Source: a bacterium
GTDB lineage: Bacteria > Patescibacteriota > Patescibacteriia > Magasanikbacterales > GWA2-37-8
DNA length: 5,238 nt
Reading direction: 5' to 3'
Assembly: GCA_021790135.1 (NCBI GenBank)
Contig: JAJYIJ010000070.1
Coordinates: 1 to 5,238 of the forward strand
Each line of letters begins with the position of its first letter. Position 1 is the first letter of the stretch. The notes beneath the pieces were generated by a model. It was given only the letters and a program-made list of their open reading frames with translations, made no database searches and had not been told where the DNA came from. Below are positions 1-5,238 of the stretch, one piece after another. Position numbers and translations under genes: made by a program.

Positions 1-55
1 AGGCCGGGCCGAGCGCGAACCCGCACGCATCGCAGAGCCAGGTGATCTCGCTCAT
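1..55 (-). CDS. Start of an unrelated high-GC ORF with a CxxC motif, partial
   Basis: On the minus strand an ATG at 55-53 opens an 18-codon stretch reading MSEITWLCDACGFALGPA before the window ends. Almost every codon ends in G or C, unlike the rest of the window, and a purine-rich GAGAGGGA lies about 11 bases upstream. The CDAC pair is of the kind found in zinc-binding ribbons, and the opening resembles small proteins I remember from high-GC actinobacteria. It happens to be in frame with rdgB, so it could also be read as a C-terminal extension. Function cannot be assigned from 18 residues. If the junction is artificial, this belongs to another organism. Confidence 0.35.
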   Translation of the reverse strand, partial: MSEITWLCDACGFALGPA

Positions 56-349
56 GCCGCTGCGTTCCCTCTCGCGTACCTGCTCGGCGACCACGGCACC
101 TCGACGTCCGCCAAGATCGTCCATAGCGAGACCGGTATCTTCGGCAATAGTCAAAAATCCGCTTTTTTTGGCGTAGAATTCTGCTTTATAAAGGGCGTTC
201 TCTCGTGTCGTACTGTACGGCTCTTCTAGGTCGAGCTGGTGAAGACGACAATCTTTTAAATTAACGAATTCAAAGGGAATGTCATCTAATTCATTTTTGA
301 TTTCACGAAATTTACCTTCATTGGTGGTAGCAATTAATATTTTTTCCAT
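1..349 (-). CDS. rdgB: XTP/dITP diphosphatase (RdgB/HAM1 family), 5' part only, joined to foreign sequence
   Basis: RdgB hydrolyses non-canonical purine nucleoside triphosphates (XTP, dITP, ITP) to the monophosphate and pyrophosphate in the cytoplasm, keeping deaminated bases out of DNA and RNA. The first ~80 residues fit the family: an N-terminal beta strand with the substrate-binding signature ATTNEGKFREI (7-17), the helix ENALYKAEFYA (50-60), and the metal/catalytic segment EDTGLAMDDLGG (70-81). The start at 349 is supported by AAGGA six bases upstream. It is the last visible gene of the lysS unit, 9 bp after the nucleotidyltransferase. The frame stays open to the window edge, but after about residue 82 the expected PGV-S-AR segment is missing and is replaced by high-GC sequence that is not RdgB-like. 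A normal family member has about 190-200 residues. I treat only about 104-349 as genuine rdgB; the rest of the frame is probably a chimera. Confidence 0.85.
   Translation of the reverse strand, partial: MEKILIATTNEGKFREIKNELDDIPFEFVNLKDCRLHQLDLEEPYSTTRENALYKAEFYAKKSGFLTIAEDTGLAMDDLGGRRGAVVAEQVRERERSGMSEITWLCDACGFALGPA
95..112. other. Probable chimeric junction (composition break inside rdgB)
   Basis: By hand count, bases 1-110 contain 78 G or C (about 71%), while 121-180 contain 27 of 60 (45%), with still AT-richer DNA beyond. The break coincides with the codons where RdgB similarity ends (about residues 81-85). There is no IS end, target-site duplication or tRNA gene at the join, although the left part is too short to exclude a mobile element. 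An assembly or library chimera is the simplest reading; a real insertion or transfer is possible but less likely. Confidence 0.7.
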
Positions 350-355
350 AAAAAT

Positions 356-360
356 TCCTT
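356..360 (-). promoter_or_regulatory. Ribosome binding site of rdgB
   Basis: AAGGA on the minus strand, six bases before the ATG at 349, overlaps the last two bases of the TAA stop of the upstream nucleotidyltransferase. Ribosomes finishing that gene would therefore terminate on the rdgB binding site, which fits translational coupling. It fixes the rdgB start. Confidence 0.7.
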
Positions 361-754
361 AGTCTTTGCGAAAAAATGAACTTTTATATTTTTCCGGATG
401 GAAAGCTTGCAGACGAACGATGCGAACGGGATATTGTAAGTTTTTCTCGATATCCTCAGTAAAAGCTTTTTGGTCATAACCGAGGGCAACCACGTCTGGT
501 TTTTCATCTCGTAACACTTTATGGTAATCTTGGGTGTCTCCCAAAATAACTCGGTCGGCAATGTTGAGATCACGAAGATTCTGACTCCGAGTTATTTCAT
601 CAAATTGCGGCAGACGTCCTTTAATTTTATGCACGGTTGCATCCCGTGCAACGACGACAACAAGTTGGTTGCCGAAAGTGTGGGCCTCTTCAAGCATATG
701 ACGATGTCCGGCATGCAGAATATCAAACGTGCCGAAAACAATCACTTTGGACAT
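359..754 (-). CDS. Archaeal FAD-synthase-like (RibL-type) nucleotidyltransferase
   Basis: A 131-residue single-domain member of the cytidylyltransferase-like superfamily, which transfers a nucleotide monophosphate from NTP to a phosphorylated acceptor and releases pyrophosphate. The nucleotide-binding signature GTFDILHAGH is at residues 8-17 with HxGH at 14-17. ARDATVHKIKGR (36-47) and LGYDQ (91-95) follow, and the C-terminal EKYKSS (121-126) sits where TagD-type enzymes carry their RTEGISTT loop. The VARD..V...KGR and ALGYDQ blocks resemble archaeal RibL (FMN adenylyltransferase) more than glycerol-3-phosphate cytidylyltransferase TagD. It has no cysteine, whereas the archaeal enzyme I recall carries conserved C-terminal ones, and it is somewhat shorter than the ~150 residues usual there. 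The substrate is therefore open: FMN, glycerol phosphate or a sugar phosphate. It lies 11 bp after the upstream gene with no clear Shine-Dalgarno sequence, suggesting reinitiation after the preceding stop. Confidence 0.8.
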   Translation of the reverse strand: MSKVIVFGTFDILHAGHRHMLEEAHTFGNQLVVVVARDATVHKIKGRLPQFDEITRSQNLRDLNIADRVILGDTQDYHKVLRDEKPDVVALGYDQKAFTEDIEKNLQYPVRIVRLQAFHPEKYKSSFFRKD

Positions 755-765
755 AATTTAACATT

Positions 766-1905
766 CTATTTTTTTTCAGTTTGGCGAATAAATACCAATC
801 TTTCTGTTGGGCCATAGTTTACTAGCAGTGGTTCGATTACTAGAGTAGCTTGAGGTGATTTCTCTTTGCTGGTGGTTTCCGCCTCATCTTGGGGAAACCT
901 GACGGCAAAAACATTTTTGTCTTTGCCTAATTTTAGCGGTGCCATCATGATGGTAACTAATCCCTCTGCCCCGGAGGCATCAGCCAGGGCATAATAGGGT
1001 CCCATGATGGCTGGGCATACTTTGAGACCAAATTCTCTTGCCCTACTCAGTATTTCTTCCCGACTAATTTTTTTCTTCTTTTCGGAATCAGAAAAATCCA
1101 GATCGCCAGCCTCCAAGCATACCGTTTCAAAATAAAGTGGTGCCGCCTCTGTGCCATTTTTGTCTCTAGAATTGGAAAACGTTTTAGCGAATATTGCTTG
1201 AATAAGGGAAGCTATTCTTGCGTCTGAAGAGTCTGCTACATCTTTGAATTTTTTATTTTGTTCGGCGGGCAATAAGTTTTCCACTGTAATGCTTTTGCAT
1301 TGTATTTCGTGGTCGGGATAGGAAACGAAAATTCGTTCCAAATTTTTAAAATCGGTAAAAATTTCAGGAAACAGTGGCCCGACATAGACCTTGCTGGCTG
1401 TCGTTACTGTCTCTTTTTCCAGGGCGACATCAGTTGGCTGACAATCAAGTTCTCTTGCTAATTCTTTTTGGTATCCGACGCGAAAATTTTTCTTGATTTC
1501 CTCTGGTGCCAAGGTTTCACCCAACTTTCGAAAACGGGCTATTTTGTCTTTAAGCTCAGAGAGATTATTTTCCAAACGATCTAGAATTTCTTCAGTAAAA
1601 TAGTCCGGCTGAGGAAAGTCATCATGCTCAGGATGAAAGTTTTTGATTTTGAGTTCAGGCAAAAAACGCTTTAGACTGTAATTGTTATTTATTAAAAATT
1701 GCCAAGTAAAGCGTATAAATTCCTTTCGATACTTCTGAACCCAATCAGCAATATTTTCATCAGCAGGCAATTTATCAAGATAATGTAAATCGCGTTCCAC
1801 AGCTAGAATCAAATCAGCCAGTCGTTTCGGAAGCCCAAAACATTCCTGTTCTGTGGTTATTTTTGACTGCTCTTCTTCTTCTCTTCTTGGCCCTTCGCCT
1901 ATCAT
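766..1905 (-). CDS. Uncharacterised 379-residue protein, probably a Patescibacteria-restricted family
   Basis: I cannot name a function. The protein is soluble, with no signal peptide or membrane segment. It opens with a charged tail (MIGEGPRREEEEQSK). Residues about 25-160 look helical and charged. A second part, about 168-379, looks like alternating strands and helices with the blocks KVYVGPLFPEIF (172-183), LERIFVSYPDHEI (189-201), EEILSRAREFGLKVCPAIMGP (283-303) and a closing GPTERLVFIR (365-374). These resemble unnamed proteins I remember from Parcubacteria, in which a similar AxxLGLxLCPxxxGP block precedes a GMKP-like and FxLRK-like end; this is recall, not a search. The ATG overlaps the lysS stop in an ATGA, with AAAGGA seven bases upstream inside the last lysS codons. 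Tight coupling to lysS hints at a role near translation or simply at operon packing. No catalytic motif is evident. Confidence 0.8.
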   Translation of the reverse strand: MIGEGPRREEEEQSKITTEQECFGLPKRLADLILAVERDLHYLDKLPADENIADWVQKYRKEFIRFTWQFLINNNYSLKRFLPELKIKNFHPEHDDFPQPDYFTEEILDRLENNLSELKDKIARFRKLGETLAPEEIKKNFRVGYQKELARELDCQPTDVALEKETVTTASKVYVGPLFPEIFTDFKNLERIFVSYPDHEIQCKSITVENLLPAEQNKKFKDVADSSDARIASLIQAIFAKTFSNSRDKNGTEAAPLYFETVCLEAGDLDFSDSEKKKKISREEILSRAREFGLKVCPAIMGPYYALADASGAEGLVTIMMAPLKLGKDKNVFAVRFPQDEAETTSKEKSPQATLVIEPLLVNYGPTERLVFIRQTEKK

Positions 1906-3401
1906 ATTTTTTTCCTTTCATTTTCTGGACGCAAGGTTGGAAACAAGATAACCTCTTTTAAATTGCCGGCGTCCACTAAAAGTTTGACTAATCGATCGAT
2001 GCCCATACCAAGGCCAGCCGTCGGTGGCATGCCATGCTTTAAGGCCGTAATGTAATCTTCGTCGTAGGGCATTGTTTCTTCATCTCCCGCCGCTCGATTG
2101 GCGGCCTGGGCACGAAAGCGTTCCTCCTGGTCGAGTGGATCATTCAGTTCCGAAAAGGCATTGCAGAGTTCATTGCCGCCGACGCAAAGAAGCTGGAAAC
2201 GTTCCACGTAGCGCGGATCGTCAGTTTTGCGCTTGGCTAGGGGTGACAATTCCACCGGATGGTCAATCACAAAAATAGGGTTCGCAATCTGTGGCCGGGC
2301 GAAATGTTTGTATATATCATCAATCAGTCGCCCTCGATCCGACGTTTTTTCAATGCCATCAACTTTTAATTTTTTGGCAATTTCGAATATTGATTTTTGG
2401 TCAGGGTATTCTTCAATGTCGATTTTGGCGTATTTTTTGATAAGTTCGCGCATCGTTATGCGAGGATACGGCGGAGTAAAATCAATCTCCTGGCCCGCAA
2501 TCGGGAAACGAAGACTACGGCCAGCCGATGCGATAAGTCGCGGTAATAGTTTTTCAACTAAGTCCATCAAGTCAGTATAATTGGCGTACGCCCAATAGAA
2601 CTCGATTTGCGTAAATTCCGGATTATGATTATTGTCGATCCCTTCGTTGCGGAAGCATTTGCCAATCTCATAGACTTTTTCAAAGCCACCGACGATCAGA
2701 CGTTTTAAATATAATTCTGGGGCAATGCGTAAATATAAATCTATGTCTAAAGCATGATGGTGCGTGACAAACGGCTTGGCTAAGGCTCCGCCATACAGCG
2801 TTTGTAAAACCGGTGTTTCTACTTCATAAAATCCCCGCTCATCGAAAAATGTCCGTAGTTCGCGAACTAACAATGAACGCGTTTTGGCAATCCGCATCGA
2901 TTCTTCGTTGGCTAAAAGGTCTAGATAACGTTGGCGATAACGCGTTTCGACATTGCTCAATCCGTGCCATTTTTCGGGCAAAGGCAGAAGCGTTTTGGCG
3001 ATCAGGCGGTAGGTTTTTATGAGAATACTTATTTCTCCTTTGTGAGTGGTGAAGATGGTACCTGAAATTTGTAGGAAATCTCCAATATCAAAGTTTTTTA
3101 AAAAAAATTTAAAGTCTTCAGTGCCGATTTCTTTTGCGGAAAAAACGATTTGAATTTTCCCCGAGTCATCTTTGAGATGACAAAAACACAATTTGCCCAT
3201 TTCTCGTCGGCTTATTAATCGTCCAACAACAGTCACAGAAGTACCTTCAGCCAGGCCGTGAGCTTCTTTTACATTTTGATCGTGTTCGCAATAGCTTGGG
3301 TAGGTCTCAATGCCGGCATTTTTAAAGTTTGCCAGATGTTCAAGACGGATGGCATCTTCTTTTAATTTATCGCTATCCCGTGTTGTTTTTAAGTCATTCA
3401 T
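1902..3401 (-). CDS. lysS: Lysine--tRNA ligase, class II
   Basis: LysS activates lysine with ATP and charges tRNA-Lys in the cytoplasm. At 499 residues it is the usual length for the bacterial class II enzyme. The N-terminal OB-fold anticodon-binding domain spans about 55-135 (TVVGRLISRREMGK near 57-70). The linker YRQRYLDLL (155-163) leads into the catalytic core: motif 1 around GFYEVETPVLQ (190-200), GGALAKPF (204-211), motif 2 CFRNEGI..HNPEFTQIEFY (249-269), HPVELSPLAK (381-390), ELCNAFSELNDP (411-422), and motif 3 GLGMGIDRLVKLL (463-475), ending near FPTLRPE (487-493). All class II signature arginines appear present, so it should be active. It is the first gene of its unit, preceded by its own promoter. 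The ATG at 3401 has no recognisable Shine-Dalgarno sequence and a predicted leader of about 26 bases. The TGA stop overlaps the next start. Confidence 0.98.
   Translation of the reverse strand: MNDLKTTRDSDKLKEDAIRLEHLANFKNAGIETYPSYCEHDQNVKEAHGLAEGTSVTVVGRLISRREMGKLCFCHLKDDSGKIQIVFSAKEIGTEDFKFFLKNFDIGDFLQISGTIFTTHKGEISILIKTYRLIAKTLLPLPEKWHGLSNVETRYRQRYLDLLANEESMRIAKTRSLLVRELRTFFDERGFYEVETPVLQTLYGGALAKPFVTHHHALDIDLYLRIAPELYLKRLIVGGFEKVYEIGKCFRNEGIDNNHNPEFTQIEFYWAYANYTDLMDLVEKLLPRLIASAGRSLRFPIAGQEIDFTPPYPRITMRELIKKYAKIDIEEYPDQKSIFEIAKKLKVDGIEKTSDRGRLIDDIYKHFARPQIANPIFVIDHPVELSPLAKRKTDDPRYVERFQLLCVGGNELCNAFSELNDPLDQEERFRAQAANRAAGDEETMPYDEDYITALKHGMPPTAGLGMGIDRLVKLLVDAGNLKEVILFPTLRPENERKKI
1913..1918 (-). 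promoter_or_regulatory. Ribosome binding site of the gene after lysS
   Basis: AAAGGA on the minus strand lies within the last lysS codons (Glu-Arg-Lys-Lys-Ile), seven bases before the ATG at 1905. It decides the start of the 379-residue protein and, with the ATGA overlap at 1902-1905, indicates translational coupling to lysS. Confidence 0.7.
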
Positions 3402-3420
3402 AATGGTGGTTACATAATGG
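3399..3420 (-). promoter_or_regulatory. lysS leader with a repeated CCATTATG and an AUG-UAA start-stop element
   Basis: The octamer CCATTATG occurs twice on the minus strand, at 3420-3413 and 3406-3399; the second copy contains the lysS ATG. The first copy contains an ATG at 3415-3413 followed at once by TAA (3412-3410), a one-codon ORF that ends eight bases before the lysS start. No Shine-Dalgarno sequence is seen for either ATG. The upstream AUG is out of frame with lysS, so it cannot be an alternative lysS start. A role in restraining or positioning initiation is inference; chance is possible. Confidence 0.4.
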
Positions 3421-3433
3421 CTGATATTTGTTT

Positions 3434-3462
3434 AGTATAGCGAAAAAAGTCCTAAACGTCAA
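3434..3462 (-). promoter_or_regulatory. Sigma70-type promoter of lysS
   Basis: Minus-strand TTGACG (3462-3457) and TATACT (3439-3434) are separated by exactly 17 bases, a near-consensus housekeeping promoter. Transcription should start near the A at 3427, giving a leader of about 26 bases before the ATG at 3401. The -35 shares bases with the U-tract of the greA terminator, so the lysS unit starts where the greA transcript ends. Confidence 0.75.
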
Positions 3463-3493
3463 AAACCGCTGAGGATTTTGCCCCCGGCGGTTT
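3461..3493 (-). terminator. Rho-independent terminator of greA
   Basis: Starting 21 bases after the greA stop, the minus strand has AAACCGC (3493-3487) pairing with GCGGTTT (3469-3463). Inside, GGGGG and TCCTC can pair with two G-U wobbles around a CAAAA loop, leaving one C/A mismatch. The stem runs straight into TTTTTGACG, a short U-tract partly inside the stem. The hairpin is good but the U-tract is short, so some readthrough into lysS is possible. Confidence 0.7.
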
Positions 3494-3514
3494 CTTATAA
3501 TAACGAGGGTACAC

Positions 3515-3988
3515 TTATTTGATTTGAGTGATGGTGTATTTCATTTTTCCGGCGGGTGTTGTCACTACGACGGAATCCCCCACTCGATGCCCGATGAAGG
3601 CCTCCCCTAGCGGAGATTCGTTAGAAATAAGGCCTTTCGAAGGGTTAATTTCTTGAGGACCGACAATGGTATAGGTTTTTTCTTTTTCATTAACTGTCGC
3701 TACAATGGTGCTACCGACCGCAACGGTGTCAGTCTTATGGGGAACAATAATTTTGGCGTTCGCGATGATTTGTTCCAGTTCCTGAACGTGACCTTGCGCC
3801 CAGGCCATATCTTCGCGCGCTTGGGTGTATTCGGCATTTTCCGACAGATCTCCCTGTTGTTTAGCTTCGTCTATTCGTTTGGCAATTTCCGGAATCGTGC
3901 TATTTTTAATTTTTTCGAGTTCTTTTTTAAGTTCATTCAAGCTCTCCGAAGTGATATACTGGATGGTTTCGTCCATAGTTTTTATCAT
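3515..3988 (-). CDS. greA: Transcription elongation factor GreA
   Basis: GreA enters the secondary channel of RNA polymerase and stimulates cleavage of backtracked RNA 3' ends, rescuing stalled complexes. At 157 residues it has standard length. The N-terminal antiparallel coiled coil spans about 12-84, with the tip motif GDLSENAEY (46-54) carrying the acidic residues that act at the polymerase active site. The C-terminal FKBP-like domain (about 88-157) contains ISNESPLGEAFIG (121-133) and GDSVVVTTPAGKMKYTI (137-153). Two ATGs are possible, at 3988 and in frame at 3976 (second version begins MDETIQYIT). Neither has a Shine-Dalgarno sequence. With the predicted transcript start near 4001 the leader would be about 13 or 25 bases; the shorter protein gives a leader like that of lysS and may be the true one. 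greA has its own promoter and terminator, so it appears to be monocistronic. Confidence 0.96.
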   Translation of the reverse strand: MIKTMDETIQYITSESLNELKKELEKIKNSTIPEIAKRIDEAKQQGDLSENAEYTQAREDMAWAQGHVQELEQIIANAKIIVPHKTDTVAVGSTIVATVNEKEKTYTIVGPQEINPSKGLISNESPLGEAFIGHRVGDSVVVTTPAGKMKYTITQIK

Positions 3989-4001
3989 GCTATTAAAATA
4001 T

Positions 4002-4018
4002 TATGTTAGTATAACATA
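4002..4018. promoter_or_regulatory. 17-bp palindrome covering the greA -10 element (possible operator)
   Basis: TATGTTA, a three-base centre (GTA on the plus strand), and TAACATA form a perfect inverted repeat with 7-bp arms. It covers the whole -10 hexamer and reaches the predicted transcript start. A dimeric repressor bound here would block greA transcription. No regulator gene is in the window, and AT-rich -10 regions can be palindromic by chance, so operator function is inference. As RNA it could form at best a weak hairpin. Confidence 0.4.
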
Positions 4019-4035
4019 GGTTTCTAACGTGTCAA
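4008..4035 (-). promoter_or_regulatory. Strong sigma70-type promoter of greA with extended -10
   Basis: Minus-strand TTGACA (4035-4030), a perfect -35 consensus, is followed after 16 bases by TATACT (4013-4008), preceded by TGT, which fits an extended -10 (TGn). It lies in the 59-bp gap between the PBP2 stop and the greA ATG. Transcription should begin near 4001-4002. Confidence 0.8.
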
Positions 4036-4047
4036 ATTATTTATTTT

Positions 4048-5238
4048 TTATTCGTGCAAATATTTTTTCCCCCACCAGGCTAGAAAATCTTTGGCAATTG
4101 GCATCGCCACTGTTGAACCTTCTCCACCACGTTCGACGAGCACAGTGACCACAATTTGCGGGTTTTCATAAGGAGCGTAGGAGGTAAACCAAGCTTCGGC
4201 AGTGTTTCCAATTTGGGCCGTGCCCGTTTTCCCAGCGGAAGTAAACGGTAATTCTTTCAGCAGCTGGCAACTGCCATAGGTGACACAGTCGTGTACCCCA
4301 TCTTGAACGATTTTTATGTTAGATTCATCGACTCCCGCCAGCTTTCTACTCGGAAATTGTAATGTTTTGATGGTATTGCCGTTGCTGTCAGTTATTTTCA
4401 TACCAAAGTGGGGTGTTACGACGGTGCCGCCATTGGCGATTGTTGCTGTCCACAGGGCGTCCTGCAATGGCGTCACGAGGAGGTATCCTTGCCCAATTGA
4501 AAGGTTGTAGTTATCTCCTTGAAACCAATCTTGACCAGTTGTTTTTTCCTTCCACTCACGAGTCGGTACAAAACCAGTCGCTTCACCGGGAATGTCAATG
4601 CCGGTTGTTTGGCCAAGGCCAAAGAGGTCGAGATATTTGTCGATGCGATCGACACCGAGACCGGAGAAATTTTGGTAACCTCCACCAAGGTAGTAAAAGA
4701 AAGTATTCACTGACCAGGCTAAGGCTCGGGTTACGTTCGTAATGCCGCTGCCGCCGATTTTCCAGTCGTGGAAAACGCGATTACCGATTTCGACTCCCCC
4801 GACGCTGTCAACCGTCGTATTTGGCGTAATGACTTTTTCTTGCAAACCAGCGGTGGCCATAATCAGCTTTACGGTTGAACCGGGTGGAAATTCGCCAGCA
4901 ATGGCGCGATCCAGGAGAGGGTGATCGGGATTATTTAAATAAGTATCATATGTTTTTTGATCGATTCCACCCGCGAAAGCATTTTCGTCGTAGGTTGGCC
5001 AGGAAACCATTGCTAATATTTCTCCATTGTTAGGATTCATGGCAATGGCGGCATATTTCGTAAATTTTGTTTTTTGTTCTGACGCGATAATAAGATTTTG
5101 CAATTCTTGCTGTGCTTCCGCATCTATTGTCAGTACCAGATTTTCTCCGGGAACGGGTGGTTGAGTAGCGAGAATATCTTGTTCTTTGCCAAGTGCGTTG
5201 ACTTCTATTTTTTCAACGCCGGGAGTGCCGCGCAGAAT
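4048..5238 (-). CDS. mrdA: Penicillin-binding protein 2 (class B peptidoglycan transpeptidase), N-terminus missing
   Basis: PBP2 cross-links stem peptides of peptidoglycan outside the cytoplasmic membrane and, with a RodA-type glycosyltransferase, builds the lateral wall. The frame is open from the window edge, giving 396 visible residues; in a full protein of about 600 the missing part would hold the membrane anchor and most of the dimerisation domain. Visible residues 1-30 are the end of that domain, and LTIDAEAQQELQ (36-47) marks entry into the transpeptidase domain. All three active-site motifs are present: SxxK as STVK after FPPG (nucleophile Ser about 121), SxN as SVN (about 176-178) and KTG in AGKTGTAQ (about 337-339). 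It should be catalytically competent. Two cysteines six residues apart (HDC...GSC, about 318 and 324) lie shortly before KTG, which is unusual. The gene ends at TAA 13 bases before the greA -35, with no evident terminator. The TTG at 5103 is an internal Leu codon, not the start. Confidence 0.95.
   Translation of the reverse strand: MLRGTPGVEKIEVNALGKEQDILATQPPVPGENLVLTIDAEAQQELQNLIIASEQKTKFTKYAAIAMNPNNGEILAMVSWPTYDENAFAGGIDQKTYDTYLNNPDHPLLDRAIAGEFPPGSTVKLIMATAGLQEKVITPNTTVDSVGGVEIGNRVFHDWKIGGSGITNVTRALAWSVNTFFYYLGGGYQNFSGLGVDRIDKYLDLFGLGQTTGIDIPGEATGFVPTREWKEKTTGQDWFQGDNYNLSIGQGYLLVTPLQDALWTATIANGGTVVTPHFGMKITDSNGNTIKTLQFPSRKLAGVDESNIKIVQDGVHDCVTYGSCQLLKELPFTSAGKTGTAQIGNTAEAWFTSYAPYENPQIVVTVLVERGGEGSTVAMPIAKDFLAWWGKKYLHE

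Noticed and set aside
2..241. Plus-strand open frame crossing the GC-rich left end
   Set aside because: GC-rich DNA leaves several frames open; this one crosses the composition break, has no identifiable start and runs antisense to genuine rdgB.
521..817. 98-codon plus-strand open frame
   Set aside because: Lies opposite the well-supported nucleotidyltransferase with its HxGH motif; its product shows no recognisable motif and no ribosome binding site was evident.
1902..1904. Reassigned TGA codon (as in SR1/Gracilibacteria)
   Set aside because: TGA ends LysS right after its usual C-terminal FPTLRPE region, in an ATGA overlap with a start that has its own binding site, so TGA is a normal stop here.
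2227..2580. 117-codon plus-strand open frame within lysS
   Set aside because: Antisense to the conserved LysS catalytic domain; an antisense shadow without family features.
3653..4009. 118-codon plus-strand open frame rich in Phe and Ile
   Set aside because: Exact antisense of greA; the hydrophobic look comes from reading the charged GreA coiled coil backwards, not from a membrane protein.
5101..5103. TTG as start codon of the penicillin-binding protein
   Set aside because: The frame continues upstream to the window edge and encodes the conserved LTIDAEAQQELQ entry to the transpeptidase domain, so this TTG is an internal Leu.
1..5238. CRISPR array, tRNA or rRNA gene, insertion sequence, toxin-antitoxin or defence cassette
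   Set aside because: No regularly spaced repeats, cloverleaf-like segments, transposase reading frames or long terminal inverted repeats were seen; the genes are all housekeeping or uncharacterised.

Overview
The window looks like part of a small-genome bacterium, most likely from the candidate phyla radiation (Patescibacteria, Parcubacteria-like). The reasons are tightly packed genes all on the minus strand, weak or absent Shine-Dalgarno sequences at two genes, a single-domain archaeal-type nucleotidyltransferase, and an uncharacterised protein whose conserved stretches resemble unnamed proteins I remember from that group. The assignment rests on memory of families, not on a search. TGA is used as a stop (end of lysS), and no gene needs TGA to be read as an amino acid, so the standard bacterial code applies.

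Layout, in the direction of transcription (from high to low coordinates). Positions 5238-4048 hold the C-terminal 396 residues of a class B penicillin-binding protein, PBP2, whose N-terminus lies outside the window. Next come a strong sigma70-type promoter with an extended -10, which overlaps a 17-bp palindrome, and greA (3988-3515). A rho-independent terminator follows greA. Its U-tract is also part of the -35 element of the next promoter, which drives a four-gene unit: lysS (3401-1902), an uncharacterised 379-residue protein (1905-766, start overlapping the lysS stop as ATGA), an archaeal FAD-synthase-like nucleotidyltransferase (754-359), and the start of rdgB (349 onward). Intergenic gaps in this unit are -4, 11 and 9 bp.

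The genes cover core housekeeping: cell-wall cross-linking (PBP2), rescue of stalled RNA polymerase (GreA), lysine charging of tRNA (LysS), nucleotide or cofactor transfer, and sanitation of the nucleotide pool (RdgB). No stretch above 300 bp lacks a gene.

The most important irregularity is at the left edge. From about position 110 down to 1 the base composition jumps to about 71% G+C, and RdgB similarity stops in the middle of the protein. The frame then runs into what looks like the start of an unrelated high-GC gene. This is most simply a chimeric assembly junction, and the first ~110 bases should not be trusted as belonging to this genome. I did not find a convincing new multi-gene system. 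The best candidates for new biology are the uncharacterised protein in the lysS operon and the compact regulatory regions of greA and lysS.
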